64,000 nucleotides of DNA from Endocalyx cinctus (GCA_001600455.1 BCKC01000003.1:1178001-1242000), one strand, 5' to 3'; shown: positions 34,677 to 49,112, counted from the stretch's first letter. Numbers and translations: made by a program. Notes: generated from the sequence alone by a model not told the origin.

Positions 34677-37035
34677 AAAAAACCCAAATAATTTTTTTTC
34701 TTAAATTCTTTTTCTTGTTTTTTTTTTTTTCAAACAGAGGACGAACTTTACTGCCTAGACGGGAGGAAAGAAAACGTGAAAAAATCCCAATACGGGATAT
34801 TTCACTAGGTCCTTTTTTTTTCTTCTTTGGGATGAATCACTTTTCTCTCCTTTTTTTTCACTTCTGTATGGTTACGTGTAGCGACTACAAAACATTTTCA
34901 TAATGCGAAGAAGTTCAAAGCATACCAATTAGGATAGGGCTTAGGAAATTTTAAAGGAGGAGAAGGTTGTGGAAGGAGTGAGGATTCACCAAAAAAAATG
35001 AAGAAGGGATTTGTGTATTTTTTTTTCTTTCCTTTTGTATTGTTTCAATATTACTTTTTTTCTTTTTCTGTTTTTTTTTTTTTTGTATGAATAATATCCA
35101 AATCATGTACGACGAAAAAAAGGACGGATGGATGGAGCGGAAAGGGGGGNGGAAGGAAGAAAAGGGGGGGGAGAGGAATTACTAAAGGCGAATTCTTGAA
35201 ATAATATATATATTTTATATGCATTACTGGTCGTGTCACTCTGCTTTTTTTCCCCTTCTTTCTCTCTTCCTCGTATTCCATCTTCTCCAAGTGGTTCGTG
35301 ATCCCCGGGAGAACGAATAGTAATGAAATGAAGTATATCCATTGATGAGTGACGGTCTATCCGCCCTCCCTCATAGCCGGATGAAATCGAAGTAGGCGTA
35401 AGATTATGTATACTCATATCACTACTGTTTCAAAGAGACATTTGTGCGTTCAGAAGATAACAATAGTACAGATGACGAATTAATACCTATAGGTATGTAT
35501 GCACTATTTGTACTTCGTGCAACTTGTTCAAGTCCGTACTATAAAGGTATGTATGTAATAATAAATAGCGTGCCTCCTTTTCCCCTTTCCTCCTTTTTGA
35601 TGTAAAAAGAACTTTGTCTTCCTCGACTTTTTGTAAACCCGTCCAACTCCCAATTTTGGTTTCCCCTTTCTATAAATACAATATTAAGAATAAATTAGAA
35701 ATATATTCAAAAGATACAAAAACTAGGCGTAATAATAATAATTTGTCCCATGAGAAGAGGTTAGGACCAAGGCGTTGAAGTTATTACTTCTGTTGTTATT
35801 AATCCTCGTCTCCTTTTTTTAGGGTTAAATTTAGGGCACCTCACCCCACAAGTTCCCCTTTGATATCTGTGTCATATATGTAGCGGATGCGTATGGTTAA
35901 TATGGGCTGTGACGAGATGAAGAGAGAGAGAAGGTAGGTGGAGGATAAACAGCCGGCAGTATAGTAGGCGGTAGAGATGCGTAAAGCCAAAAAATGCGTT
36001 CACTTAACAAACGTACGCCGAACCACAGCCTATTCTCAATTCGTGAAGTGCGAGCGAATGAATCACCTTGGACTAGACAATCTCTAGTATGCAGGGGGCT
36101 TGAGCAGCATTGGGGTGAGACGTTGACATTGACTTCCCAACCGAATCCGAATCCATTTTCGGGCTTGATTCGCACGTACGGGCATATCGTGTCTTTCTTT
36201 CTTTTTTTCAGGGGACAAAAAAGAAAATCCGGAGTCGTGAAGTATATTTCACTTAATTCCCAGTGTTATAGGTCATCCAAGCCCTAGCCCCGTTGACATC
36301 AGAGCTTTCTCCTTGTCCTTCTGTCTGTCCAATCAACAGGATTTGCAACGACAATCAAGAAGCTGAAAAGAGATGTCGAACGTGACCTTTTCAATCACCC
36401 ATTTGCCAAGGAGAACGACACAGGGTAAGGGTAGTATGGCAGGTAGGATGTGATCCGGAGGGCGGGAAGAGGAAGGAACGAAAGGAACCCGGATGGCAGA
36501 GTTCGGATGGAAATGTCAATGCAACGAAAAACCAAAAACTCAAACATATGACGTTCCAAAAACCGGGTTTCTAGCGATCTTATTTTAGGAATAAAACGAC
36601 GAGGGCATGCGGTGTAGTATATAAGAGTTTGACGTCGTAGCAGTGCATGGACCGCATGAACGAATAGATTTCCTCCCCCAGTTTAATCCTGGCTCTGCAA
36701 TCCGAGATCTGTCTATTCTCGGTTCTCATCCCGATTGCTTGGCTTGACGTTTTCGCCGCATCTAGGAGGTCGTGTTTCATACCCCTGTCTAATGAGAACA
36801 TTGGTCCACACAATCCAAATAATTCAAACAAGCTTGACGACATCATCTTCAGGTGCATACAGAGTGCACATGGAGATATCACATAGAGTTCAGCTCCTTA
36901 TGTCGGCGAAATAGGGCTCCGGCACAAGACACATTTACGATGCATGGTTCTGCTCTGCGCTAAGCGCCCTTCGCCGAGTTAAGCAATACCGCGGAGAAGC
37001 TTTCAATCGAAATCATGCTGCCTCGATTTGTGTTC
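34677..37035. other. intergenic with many homopolymer runs and one unknown base
   Basis: About 2.4 kb between convergent MOB3-like and Zn2Cys6 genes. It has T-rich runs at 34680-35090, a G-rich stretch with a single N at 35150, and short frames such as 36580-36882 (-) without motifs. No gene supported. Confidence 0.5.
35150..35150. other. single unknown base in a G-run
   Basis: One N inside a long G/A-rich stretch between genes; likely a homopolymer base-call problem. Confidence 0.95.
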
Positions 37036-39468
37036 TCAGTTACTTAGACTAGCATGTCGTTGTCCTTGTCCAGGAAACTGGTGGTATATCTGATCAGAGC
37101 TACTTTGCTCAACCGGTGAAGGCGTCTCTTCCGTATCGAGCCGCATCTTGGCAAATATTGCGTTCATCTCTCGGAGGCTCTCTGTTTTCTCCGACGTAGG
37201 ATTCGTGTTACGTTCGTCTGCAAAGGTGCGAATGCTACGAAGGGTTGGGTGTAGACCTTCATCGTTGGGCAACCACCATTGTCTACAAGAGGGGTCGTGG
37301 AACATTTCGGCCATCCGCATCCGCATGGTGAGGGGGAAAATGTACCTAGTAGAAGTAGAGTTAGTTACTACAAGCTCGACTGAGATGATACTAACAATGT
37401 GTATATGAGTATTGCAGTACTTACCCTAATGACTCAACCAAAGCGAACTTTCGTCTTATCCACATATTATGCTTTTCATCCCTAGGCATGAAGAGGCTGG
37501 CTATGCCAAGAGAAGCTTGAATCGTGAGGAGTGCGCCATTGGGGGTTGATGGCCACCGTTGCACCGTTTCGAATATTTCGCAAATCGCATATGCCATCGC
37601 CCTCAACTCATCCGATGGCCCCTCCAAGGGGTTAAATCCGTCTTGACTTTTATGCATGACCAAAATAGAATTCCATTCGGCAAACAATATTGTCGTAGAG
37701 AATAAGGGGGAATGATACAGATATCCTGGCTTGTAAGGATCCACAATGGTCTCCGAGTCCAACGGCTGTCTATTGGTGAAATTGGTAACGAGAAAAGCCG
37801 GGTCGGTCAAAGTAGTATCCAAGTTGTTTCTCCATTCGTAAAGATCATTCGAAATGCGCGTATGCTCCGTCTTGAAACCAGCTCCTTCCAATTCGCCGCG
37901 GCCGCGACGAGCGTATAGAACCGTCATATCCATCGAGATCTGTCGAAGTTTGGCCGCATAAAGTTCTGTTCTCCAGCCTATGCTATCGGGGTGCTGGTCA
38001 ATCTGCGCTTGGGTATATTGTAGCGCAGTCGAGTACCATTCTTGCGATAACGTGATTCCAAAGCCTCCCATCATTCCCACAAATATGTCAAATCTAACAT
38101 ACCATGTGACTACCATTCTTCCTACGGGCGATTCCTGTGCTGTTTGGGGAGTGAAGAGATGCTTCACTATTTCTAGTGCTGCTTTCTCATGACCCATCAA
38201 ATTAACCCAATCCCCAAGGTATTCCTAAAAATCAGTCAGCGATTATCTTTGCCGTAACCTCTAGAGACTGGATTTTACCTCAATCGTAGCAAGTTGCAAC
38301 ATTGTTAACAAGATCGGCAAGCTATTCATATCTCCCCTCTTGAGGAAGTTCAGTAGTAATGTCACACTTTTATTGTAATATTGTAGAAAACTCTGGATTT
38401 TGCCGGTGGGATTGTGGACGGTATGGTGATACGCGGAAAATCCGACTAAAGCATAGAGTAAAGACTCGTTACCCTTCTGAACTGCAATGTTAGGTAGGAT
38501 AGAGTGGAAGAAATCGTCCACGTCATTCACCAGAGAATAGTTGTAGTAAGTAATGTTTTCGCAGAAATATGACAGATAAAACTGTATATCGGTTGACAAA
38601 TGTGACCATTCGGGGCGGGAACTCGTAGTTGACTGAGATCCATAATCAGGTATATGAAACGGGGTCGTAAAGCTGGCAGAAGTTCCCGTTGATATTGATG
38701 GCGACGAGCTTTTCGTACCCTCGACGGATGGCGACTCGGAACTTTGACGTGTCGGTGGCCGATGGAGGTTCAGGGAGGATAAAGTTCTTACCCGTCGTAA
38801 TCTCGAGAAAGATTTTGTCGGTCTTAGAATCGGTTCATCGGGTTCCTCTTCGTAGATTGTTGGTTCCAACTTCGTCTCCCTATCGGTATCACCGTCTGCT
38901 TCGTCTGGTGAAGAATCTGGGCTTGCGCCTTGACTCCGTGAAATGGTCGATCCCGAACCGCTTGCGCCCTTCGTGCCTGGCGGCTCTGGGTAGACACATT
39001 CTCTCTTGCCTTTGCGACAACCTGCAGGAACTTTGAGCAACTACGGGTAGGAGTTAGGGAAATAAAAAAGACTACTCACGTTCACAAATAGGATGTGTCT
39101 CGTCACACTATAGATAATGTTAATGCGATCACCAAACTCTCGGTTGGTTCGGGGGAAACACATACCTTGACACGTCTACTTCGACACGTGTAGCAGCCTG
39201 AGCGTGTTCGACGGTGTTTGACATGATCTAATCCAGGCGCAGACTTTTTCCTTCGAATGGTATGGGGCTTCGGTGCTTGAAACAGTATAGGGTCGGGGAA
39301 GCCGGGAAAGTAACCCATGCTTTGGAATGCATCTGTTACTGGAGGGGCACTTTGATCGACTTGCGTCGAAGTCGATGGTGGAAAGTATTGAGCGTCCGGT
39401 GCGCTCTGATTTGAAGAGTCTCCGGCTTCTGCCGGAGAGGAAAGGTAGTGCTGATAGAACCCGCTCAT
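37036..39468 (-). CDS. Zn2Cys6 transcription factor with Fungal_trans_2-type body, 727 aa, 5 exons
   Basis: Fungal binuclear zinc cluster regulator, nuclear. Exons are 39468-39166, 39107-39080 (28 nt), 39021-38279, 38224-37425 and 37345-37036; phases close to 728 codons. The cluster CxxC(x6)C(x6)CxxC(x6)C is at Cys 92, 95, 102, 109, 112 and 119 and is only complete after removing introns 1 and 2, both of which fall inside it. A basic stretch RRKKSAPGLDHVKHRR precedes it. Residues about 125-245 are Ser/Thr-rich linker. The helical body (about 250-700: WSHLSTDIQFYLSYFCENITYYN, ILLTMLQLATIEEYLGDW, VTWYVRFDIFVGMMGGFG, EWRNNLD) resembles the Fungal_trans_2 class rather than the classical Fungal_trans domain. 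No metabolic cluster adjoins it, so target genes cannot be inferred. Confidence 0.9.
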
Positions 39469-40856
39469 GGAAAAAGATCTTGTTGAGCAGGCTTAACTGA
39501 TGAAAGAATCGGGATGGGATCGTCTCAAGATAAATATATCGTGGAGAGGCGAACAGTCGAAGCTCTCGAACTGCCACTTAATATGGATAAGGGGGGGGGT
39601 TCGGTATTAATGGAAATATGTGTATCGGCGGAGGATCTCTTTTTAGCTTTTTTTTTCTAGTCCTTTCTTCGGAAGGAGAGGATAAACCAAATAATGAGGG
39701 CCCTAAAGGACACTAGAATACCTAGACTGATAACAAGGGTATTATGTATTTGCAGCGTATTGATGGTCAAGTTGAGAGAAAGGTTGGCAATTCCGATGTC
39801 AAAATTCCATGGGAAGGGTGAGTCGATGCTGTTATGGAGGAAGCTTTTGGCATGGACTCTCCATCGACCAATGAATGCGTTAGGTGTGGCCTAAGATCGA
39901 GATATGCGCGCCAATATAGCGTTTTGCCCGGGTCGGCTCGCTCAGATCCCCCTCGACGTAAAAACGCCGGCTTCGACAGAGGACTAACCTTCTCCTGCAC
40001 AGGTAGACAATGTGACAGGGGGATTTGGTTTACGAGTACTTGTACAAATGTCAAGTGCTTTTTTTTTTTTTTATGTTTTTTTAAAAGGTCAACTACACGC
40101 TGATCCGGCTTGCATGAGCCGTTCAGGAGCTTAGCAGCTATATTAATCGATGATTAAGGATCAACTGCTCGATGTGAACACTCTGTGGAGCCCTAGCCGT
40201 CTCTTACCGGATTCTTCTAATACTTGGAAGCTTGCCGCCTATTGGCATGAGTTCGTTGAGGATCTGCTGACAGGATGCTAGCTATAGCGGGGCTCCTTTA
40301 TGCGGCGGGTGACCAAGGTACAGATTAGATGCCGGTGTGAAGTAGATCAATCTAAGGGAGCCGCGGCCGTCAGAAATCCGGATACAGGTGCAGAATATGT
40401 ATCTCCAAAAAAAGACTTAAAACAGAAAAATAGCGAGGTGTCGGTGACGGTGTCGAAAAGGTACCATGCACGAGACTTTAGATGGTAGCTTTGACGAGTT
40501 TCGCTATAAGTGTCCTTTCAAGTCGGGATTTCCTGCCGGTGGTGTGATGGGAAACAGTGCTAGTGTCCCAGAGTTACGAGTAGGGTAGTCTCATAGGCTG
40601 GGTTGTTTAGGTTTAAGGACACCCTATTATTTAATGGTGTTGAGACGTCAGGATTCTCCAAAGACACGGGTTTGGAAACCTTTGGAAACGGCGCTTTCCA
40701 GGGATGTGGCTGGCTAAAAATGGTTGAAAATATTCTATAAAAATGCAAGTTCGGAAGATAAAAATTAAAGAACGTATAATGATAAGTGATAATAAAATCT
40801 TGGATGCCGACAGTCTTTTTTGGCAGTATATATATATTCAACTATATCATATATTG

Positions 40857-40875
40857 CTGTTGTTGTTGTTGTTGA
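40857..40875 (+). repeat. TTG trinucleotide microsatellite
   Basis: Six consecutive TGT/TTG units, directly followed by the GGTGAT repeat at 40880-40903. Confidence 0.85.
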
Positions 40876-40879
40876 TAAT

Positions 40880-40903
40880 GGTGATGGTGATGGTGAAGGT
40901 GAT
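40880..40903 (+). repeat. GGTGAT hexanucleotide repeat, 4 units (one variant GGTGAA)
   Basis: Four adjacent 6-nt units seen directly next to the TTG repeat. Confidence 0.85.
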
Positions 40904-41389
40904 AAATGAAGACCGTATTTAACCAGAAGTTTCCTGTCCTTTAGTTGACAAGTACAAAATCTTGAGGTCTAGAATCCAGTGCCAGATGATGTTCTCTGTC
41001 TTGAGGGTAATGCATTTATGATTTTTGAATTTTCTCCCAAGCCGGCCTGAAACTGGGAAGAGGGGGGGGGGGAGGTCGGGGATAGTATGTAATGATTATA
41101 CAAGGCTTGAAGAATTTGATATCATGCTGAAGGTATGAATGGTAAATGTAGATTGTCTTTTTAATCAACCCTGGAAGATGTAGGTACGGATACAGTACGC
41201 AATAAGAGTTGTTCCGCCTGAGAAAACTCCCTTTTGTCTGTCTGCTTTTGGGGAGCAGGGGTTACCCCAGACGAATGGGTAAGGAGAATGTAGCAAGTTT
41301 ACAATAGCGTTGAAGACGATGACGCTAAGATTGTCTATTATTATAGTACCATCAGGGGTCAACTTAACTAGTTATAATGGATATCAATC

Positions 41390-41445
41390 AATAAATGAAT
41401 AAATGAATAAATAATAAAATAATAAAATAATAAATAAAATAAAGT
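41390..41445 (+). repeat. AATAAATG / AATAAAAT low-complexity A/T repeat
   Basis: Tandem A/T-rich units changing from AATAAATG to TAATAAAA spacing; simple sequence. Confidence 0.75.
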
Positions 41446-44400
41446 ATTAAGCAATTATTTCTAAAGCATTTTAACGTGTCCGATTAATACTTAAGTAATC
41501 AACGGAAGAAACCCGAAAAAAAAAGAGAGGTTATCATGTCATGGGAGGGGGATATTAAGTGAACCATTAGATCTAATCTCTTTTGTTAAGTCAAAGCGGT
41601 TAAGGAAGGCAGCGAATGGAATATTTACGTAGAGTTACCTACTTAGGTACTTGGTAACACTGGATATAATACATAATACGGAAAGTACCTGCTAAGTACT
41701 TAATAAAATATACCTAGCATAACTCATACATAACTCATACATATACATAACCCACCAAAATAACTACCTAAGCCATATACATATCCATAAGACCATTACA
41801 AGAAGGTGAATGAGATAAGAGTCGACAGTAAAAGAGTAGGCCCGACAGGGATCTTACAATCCAAGATCAGGGGGTAAAGAACTAGGAAGCTCCAGCGAGC
41901 CAGCCTGGCGGGGAACTATACATAGTGTACTATGTGTACTGTAGAGAAGAACTAGGGGGTATGAACCAACCGGAAAGGAGGCGGGTTTATGATTTTTTAT
42001 TTATTTTTTTTTTATTTTCTTATTTTGTTATCCTTTCTTTCTTTTTTTTTTTCTTCCTTTTCCTACCCTTTTCTTTTCCTCTCTCTTTTCTTTTCATCTT
42101 TGAACACCCCCGACCACTCAAAGTTGAAGCGTGATTAACGGCGCCTAGAACTGCGTTAAACCTGTTGATCTGAAATTTCATTGGTCTAAGACATACTTCA
42201 GTACTTACCCCAGGTTCCCGAGAGCATATTTCCTCCTTTCTTTCTAGTATACTTTCTTTTTTTTTTTCTTTGCTTTTTTCTATATATATAGGGTGATGAA
42301 ATATATTTGCTTTTGCGTATCGGAGTAACACTGCGTATACATAAAAAAGTAGTATACACCTGTTATTTTCTTCTTCTTTTTCCCTCTCTAATTCTTTATA
42401 AAACGGGTTTAGGAACGGAAATCCTGCTTAGTTATAGTGTAGTTATACTAGTATATGGATACACCTATGGATGGTAGATATCCATCCTCCTGACACTACT
42501 ATACTCCGTAGCGTATCCATATTCTCCGCCATTGAATTGACCCGACGACGGGCATACTGTGCGGGCCGTTCATGTGAATTATATAAATATCTAAATTCTA
42601 CGCATCAAATACACTAATTAGATGTCAATAATAAACCCTGTCAGCACCTTAAGATGCGGCGACGCTATCATACTGGTGATATATAAATATATATATATAC
42701 TATGTATGCGTATACACATAATCAAAGTACTACACTACCCTGTGCCCTCGACGATCTTCTGGCGGCATGAATATTTAATCAAGAGATATCTACGGATCGT
42801 AATCCACTAGGACACCGGGTTACACGAACTATTTACCGTGTATAGTATAAGATATCGACATATCACCATATTATCATTAATCATATTATCATATACCATA
42901 CCTATATAATACGCGCCAGAGAAGATGTGGTCGATCGACGTTTGATATAGTCGTACGAAATCTTAGTACGCTAGGTTGGTAAATTTTAAGCTTTGGGACG
43001 AAATACAACGTTATATCGGCTTAATTGCGAAATGTAAGGGGACGGTTTTGGAGACATACCATCTCTCTATTTCGAAGGACCTAACAGGCAGACAGACGGA
43101 CAGGGTGTCTTTTGCGCACAGACCATACGTGTACACTATATTGGACATTGTATACTATGTACTACTTATATGCGTGCATATGCAAGTGGCAGGGAAGGCT
43201 GACATTTCAGTTACCTTGTAGGGTTATATAAACCTCCTTAGACTGATCATCCTGTGTGCTAGCTAGTATCCCCTGACGGCCCTCGCTCCATCCTTATGCC
43301 GACGGAGACCTTTTACATATAAGATGGATAGGGATAAGAGATGCTTTGACCAGTTAGGTTCAGGGGTCGAGGCTGTTACATACATTAGACATATAGTGTA
43401 CTAGAACACACGTTCGAAGGCGTAAAAAGTCTCACGCTCAAGCGCCTCCCTCGAGATCATCTTGTTCCTGAAATGTAGATGGCCTTAGGTATCGATACGC
43501 GACATTACTTGCGCACAAAAAAAAAAATATGGATCACGCCAGACCATCACGGGCGTTGATAACAATTCTTTATGATACATTACATTGCATCTACCGTGCC
43601 TCGACTCTGCTTATCCGCATCTTCGCGCAGCACGAAATTCGGGTTTGATTGGTTTAATTGGCTACACGTGTATATACGTATACCTACAGAGTACCGTCAA
43701 GGTACGTGGATGGATGGGTAAGTGGTACATAAACGTCGTAGTAGTGTACACTACATTATATGTAGGTAAGGTGGGAGCGTCCCGTCGTTACATTCGTCAT
43801 CGGATGCCCCGGCAGGATGGTGGGAAGATATACCCAATCTATGAGACCACTTCCTTATAGGGGGGCTCACCACTAGTGCATGATAAGAATGGAACTTTTC
43901 ATAACTCTTTTCGACCAACGGACGAAGTTGTAGCCTGAATGCAGAGATAGGGGGTGTATTGACGTGAAGGGATGTTTCTTTTTTTTTCTTTTGCTAGTTA
44001 GGGGTTGGCCGCACAGTAAGTGTAAGATTGGATGAGCCGCTAGCCAACTGCTACGTACTACCACTACCACACGTGGTAACTGTACCTATACAAACATGGA
44101 CTCTTTGAGCGCATAATCAATAATTACTTAAGCTTAAATGATAGGTATCATTTAATATAAGACTCATTATGTATCGTATATTGATCATTTAGGACTTCGA
44201 TATCTTTTATTAAAGATATTTGTGCCAATTATGAATTCTGCCGATACGAAAATACGAGGATACGAGTAGTGACGCTAGGCCTGGAGTGATTTGATAGAAG
44301 ACCAAATCGACCAATTCTAGAATATACATACGTATATATGTAATAATACTCGGTTTTATAGTCTTTGTTTAATATTCTGAAATGAAATCTCGAGAAAATC

Positions 44401-47400
44401 ATAATATGAAGTACTATTATGCTAGGTGTCATATCAACACCCGGGGCCCGGTCGGAGCTGGCGCTGACAATCAGCCTCAAAAGCATCCGTTTTCAGCAAA
44501 TATCGCGGTCGCTCTTCATTCTACACGTACCGTATCACGAAAGGGTAAAAAAAAAAAAAGGAATATTAGCTGAGATGTGGGGGAGATTCGTACCGAAGTC
44601 TACCGTACGTGTACAATGTCCTTCACAGCTTATGTTCCATGGTTACTCTCCTGTCAAAAGATAGGACAGGGGTCTAGCCCTCGACTGTTGCATTGATCTA
44701 TTACAAGCCCTGATCATATCCCCTGGTTGATTTGCATGGTAGCGCGGGGTTGTTATTAGACGGGGATCTTTCACTGTCTATAGAGTACTACTATATGCAT
44801 GTATACTACAGTTATAGTTGTAGTATACGTTATGTAAAACGCGTGTACGGCTCGCTCGCTGCACCTAACTCGCCAACTCCCTCTTCTCGGCAGTCCGGGT
44901 ACCAAGAAATCTAGTATCAGACGGCGAAAATCCGGGATGGAAACGAACTACCGCCCGCGAAAGCGTGTCATATTTGAACAGAAAAGGTATTGTGCAGAAA
45001 TGAAAACCGCTGCTTACAGTCAAATATCTCTTGGTGATGCCAATTCCGTCGCAAATCCTTGCTCCAGTCCGTTCCTCGTTATCCTAGTTCAGGTAACATT
45101 TGTCATGCAAGGTGCCAATGCATCATCTAAAAGGTATATAATATAGTTGTAGTATATATCATCATTCTCGAGTTTCCGCCGATCTACGATTAGACAAGGG
45201 GATATTTTCTTGCCTAGTGTAATGAAACCTTTTTTTTCATCATCATCTCTCTCTATCTTTCTTTATTTCTTTCGCGAAGTCGGACTGAACTCCTAGTCGC
45301 CGAAGTCGCATTAAATACCGATTTCAGTAGCCGCCGAAAAAGTAGGAGTTGTAAAGGAAAGAAGCTAAAAAAGAAATGACGGCAACATTACTATCCGAAG
45401 CCACCTAAGACCGTCGTTGGGTTCTTACATGCGTAACTGAGACCGACCCCCCACCTAACCACCACACACTCTCCATTTACTATGTACACTACGCTACCTG
45501 TAACCTATCGCGTCATCCACGTACATACGGTAGTGTACTGTGTACCTAAGAGACACCTGAAATGGGAAACTATTCTGGTTCGCTGCGGGATTTGCCGGCG
45601 TAGTACTATATGTATACCGGTAAGTTAAATATCGGACGAAAAAAAAAAAACCCTATTTGTACCATAATTTGGTGCTGACGTTTTAACACTTTTACGCTAT
45701 CATTCGGTGTATCCATCCCATTCGGTGTATCACGACATTTCTTACACTACACCTGCATGGTACCTTACATTAGTATAGTTTGGTGTATAGTGAAGCCAAC
45801 CTAGCCCGATATCTCCGATCCAGGACCATCCCATCTCTTTTCAACGTCGTTCTCCTAAAAGCAAGAAAAAAGCCAGAATATAGCTCAAAACTATACACGG
45901 TCATGTACGATTGCGGTTTAGTTAGCGTACGACAACCCAAGCAATCCACTCGACTTAGCGCGATACGGCAGTGTTTGCCTCCCCTGAGCTAGTGCGGCAA
46001 CGTTATGGGGTTCCAGGTATTGTATCAAGGTATATCCTATCCATTCCGGCGAGTAGAAAGCTCTCAGCACTAATGTACAAAGTAGAACGACCGGGTGTGT
46101 CAGGCAAGTGGGTTGTGGGTTTTTCTTTTCACATACGATAGGTCTTTTCTTTCTTCTCCTCTCTCTCCCTCTCTTCAAATTGCCCACTTTCGGAAAACCC
46201 TTGCCCACGTGGGAACCGAAAACTACTTTAGTACGTACGCTGCACTATACAACGTTGTATGCACAAACCGAACCCGACAAACAAAACCACCTTTATTGTG
46301 GAATTTATCGCGTCATTTTATCGCGTTTGCTTATCCAAGTTTCCACAGCAATGATAAAATGGGGTCACCTTGTCGGCCGGCGTTCGTCTCTTAGTGTAAA
46401 CAAGTCTCGGGGTCGTGAAACGGAACTAACTTAGAAGATACACTAACTTAGAAGACTGCAAGTCAAAAAAGAGATCAACGTCTAACTAACAGTAGATGGG
46501 ATAAAGCTTTCTTACTACACGTACATTGATATTATTACTTTTATCAACCTTGAAGAGGCAAAGTCAATTATTAACCACCGAAAGATATGTCATTCAGCTT
46601 GCCGGCCAAGTATTCCTACCCAGAAATTGCATGAACAAAGTATATCCAGTACAAGTATTCTTCTATCTGAAAATTTGATATCCGGCGTCGCGCTAACCTA
46701 ACGGAATTCTACCCTGTCAGCTTGTGTATTGTAAAGGGGGAACCAAAGCTAAGACGGTAAATTCCGTCTCTGCACTACTCCGTACACTAGTATAGATATA
46801 TGTAGACCTAATATATACTCTAACAATTGATATCTTAAAAGACCTCGTATTACATACGTATGTTATTATAAGATCATCACTGATCCTATCTTTTAATCTA
46901 TATGATCATCGTGAACTGGGTCTCCTCGAGATCCAGAGAAAAAAAAAAAAAAAGTGCAAAAATCAAGGCGGTGTATCGAGATTCTTATGTCGCCATATGA
47001 TAGACAAAAGGCTCCTCTCTCGGAACTTTCCTTTTTGCTTTGAACGGCAAATACGGCAATACGTCAGCATCCCGATTAAGTAGACCGGGGGGGTAAGCTT
47101 GAAGGAATACAAAGGCTCGAAAAGAAAACACGCTTCGCCGAGGTCTTTTTCATGATTTTTTTTGTACGTGCTTACGGCTTTTCCCCAGAAAAACAATAAA
47201 GGAGATTAACTAGGTGCACTATTACGGCGCGAAGAAAATCTGACAAAAAAAAAGCTCAACCCGTCAGAAAGGGTTTAGAGGAATAATTCTTTTTTCTGGG
47301 TAGTGTATATGAGTTAGTCACATGTAACTTTACGTTGCTGTATTATAGCTCAAGGATGGATGATAAGTTTGTAAACAATACAACCAACAAACGCCGAAAA

Positions 47401-49112
47401 TTGTTTTCCCCTTCAGGTGGTCTATCCAGGGTTTCAGGTATGAAATTTTTTGCTAAACACCGGGGATCAAGAAAACAAACGTGAAAGGTGAGTTTTTCTT
47501 AGTTGCCCATAGATGTCGTCATGAAAATAGACAAAATTTTGAACAAATATATCGTCGGGCAGACGAGGATTTTTTTTTTTTTTCAAGACGCCGCTCTTCC
47601 GTCGAAATTCCACCGACTAACGTATCTCTCACATGCGAATATTACAGTTGCACTCTTCGGGGTCCTTAAAAAGGTTTGGTGCCAATTCAATGTTATTATT
47701 GCAAATATCCCACCTAACGCTTCCCACTGGTAGAATTTGGTTGACTAAGTCTTTACTCATTGCACCTAATACAACAAACTTACCTTGCAAATACTACGTG
47801 CTTATGCTACGCCTTCATCCGGCGTCAACACCAACCTCTCCCTCCTACCTAGTTATAGAACTTTACAAAGATAGCTACATAGTATATGTAAACAAGTACA
47901 GTGAATTCCAAATACTACCTACCTGTCCAGAGCATTATCTACATACATAGTAGTATACCAGCGAAGACCACGACCCTCTTAACTTTGTAAGAGAATCCTT
48001 GCTTTGCGTTCTATGTTCCCTGACAGCTAGCTATATCTTTGCGGCACGTACGTTTTCTTTTTGTTTAATTTTTATCGGATACTTCCATGAGGAATCCTTT
48101 TCAGACGGGCATACAAAAGATGCCGATCCTACCGGTCCGGGTCCGTGCAGCCGGGTCTAAAGTGGGAAAAAATAAGAATAAAAATAAAAATAAAAGTTTC
48201 TACACAGTAGTTAACACGTCCAAAGGATCCGTCGCCGGTTTCACCAGACTCTACGTCACGTTAAGGGTCGAGATCAGCCTCTCCTTTGATGATCATAACC
48301 TTAGGGTTTGCGGCGAAGCCCCTATGTCAAGGTACCCTAACCCTGCTATTAGTGAAGAATATGATGGGAAAGAAGGATTGGCCATATCGAGAAAGCGTCT
48401 ACGATACTAATTACCATAGTCCAATTTTCATAGTTTTTTCGGAGCCAGTCAACTAAGCTCGCTGCTATAGTAGGTACTTAGTTTATCCAATGACTTTTCT
48501 TAAAATATGAAATAAAGGATGCATTTGAAGACATGCATCGTAATAGTATGACCTATTTCCATATTGATATAGTATATATATGAGAAAATCGTAGTGTTAC
48601 TATGTATGTAGTATCAGAATATGAAGAAAACAATACCAAAGCTCTGGAGATGTTAAAAGTCGTCAACTTACATAGTAATTATACTATGTGCTTAAGTATG
48701 CAGATATTACTGTGTAATAGGGTAAGAATTAGCGTAGTCCGCGGGTTGCACGAGCGTAAGTGAAATAAGCAAAAGGTCACGTGATAAAAGGTCGTGTCAT
48801 CAAACTTTCAAAGGAGTAAAAAGGGGACTAAGGAATGTTTCCGATTTGTTTCATGTCCATCCAAACATCGAACGAAAATCTTCAGGGAAAACTTCTTCTT
48901 TTTTACTTTCTTCCTTGTTATTTTATAATAATAAAATTAATGCGTCTTTAGAAAAAAAAAAAGGAAAAAAAAAAGATTCTGCTACTTGCTGGTCGGGTTG
49001 GCTTTTTTTTTTCTCTTCTGTTTTCTTTTGATTCGGAAAGAAAATTGGGGTTAGGTGTAGGGATTATCTGGTGATCGAAGAAAAAGGCAAGAAAAGAAAA
49101 GAAGAAAAAAAG

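Larger units (their letters stand above)
39469..49112. other. gene-poor region, about 9.6 kb
   Basis: No frame in this stretch shows a protein motif, a phase-consistent intron or sustained codon bias. Contents: simple repeats (40857-40875, 40880-40903, 41390-41445), TACTCCGTA sites (42502-42510, 46776-46784), and a zone (about 42.4-46 kb) with recurring GTAGTGTAC / GTATAC / GTACGT steps. No tRNA or rRNA recognised. Non-coding RNAs cannot be excluded from sequence alone. Confidence 0.5.

Noticed and set aside
34075..34704. 209-codon frame with a signal-like RFAVFVAVLVLVF stretch
   Set aside because: It overlaps the acidic tail of MOB3 in another frame and is dominated by Thr/Ala runs from simple repeats; the hydrophobic stretch comes from GTCCTC repetition.
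36580..36882. 100-codon minus-strand frame downstream of the Zn2Cys6 gene
   Set aside because: No motif, no phase-compatible junction to the transcription factor, and that gene already ends at a good stop with a protein-like C-terminus.
44419..45146. Frames of 81 and 69 codons with short hydrophobic parts
   Set aside because: Considered as small secreted proteins, but there is no proper signal peptide at the start and no Cys pattern.
47481..48410. Series of frames of 60-107 codons in the gene-poor region
   Set aside because: They overlap one another, include homopolymer-encoded runs and show no conserved pattern or credible introns.
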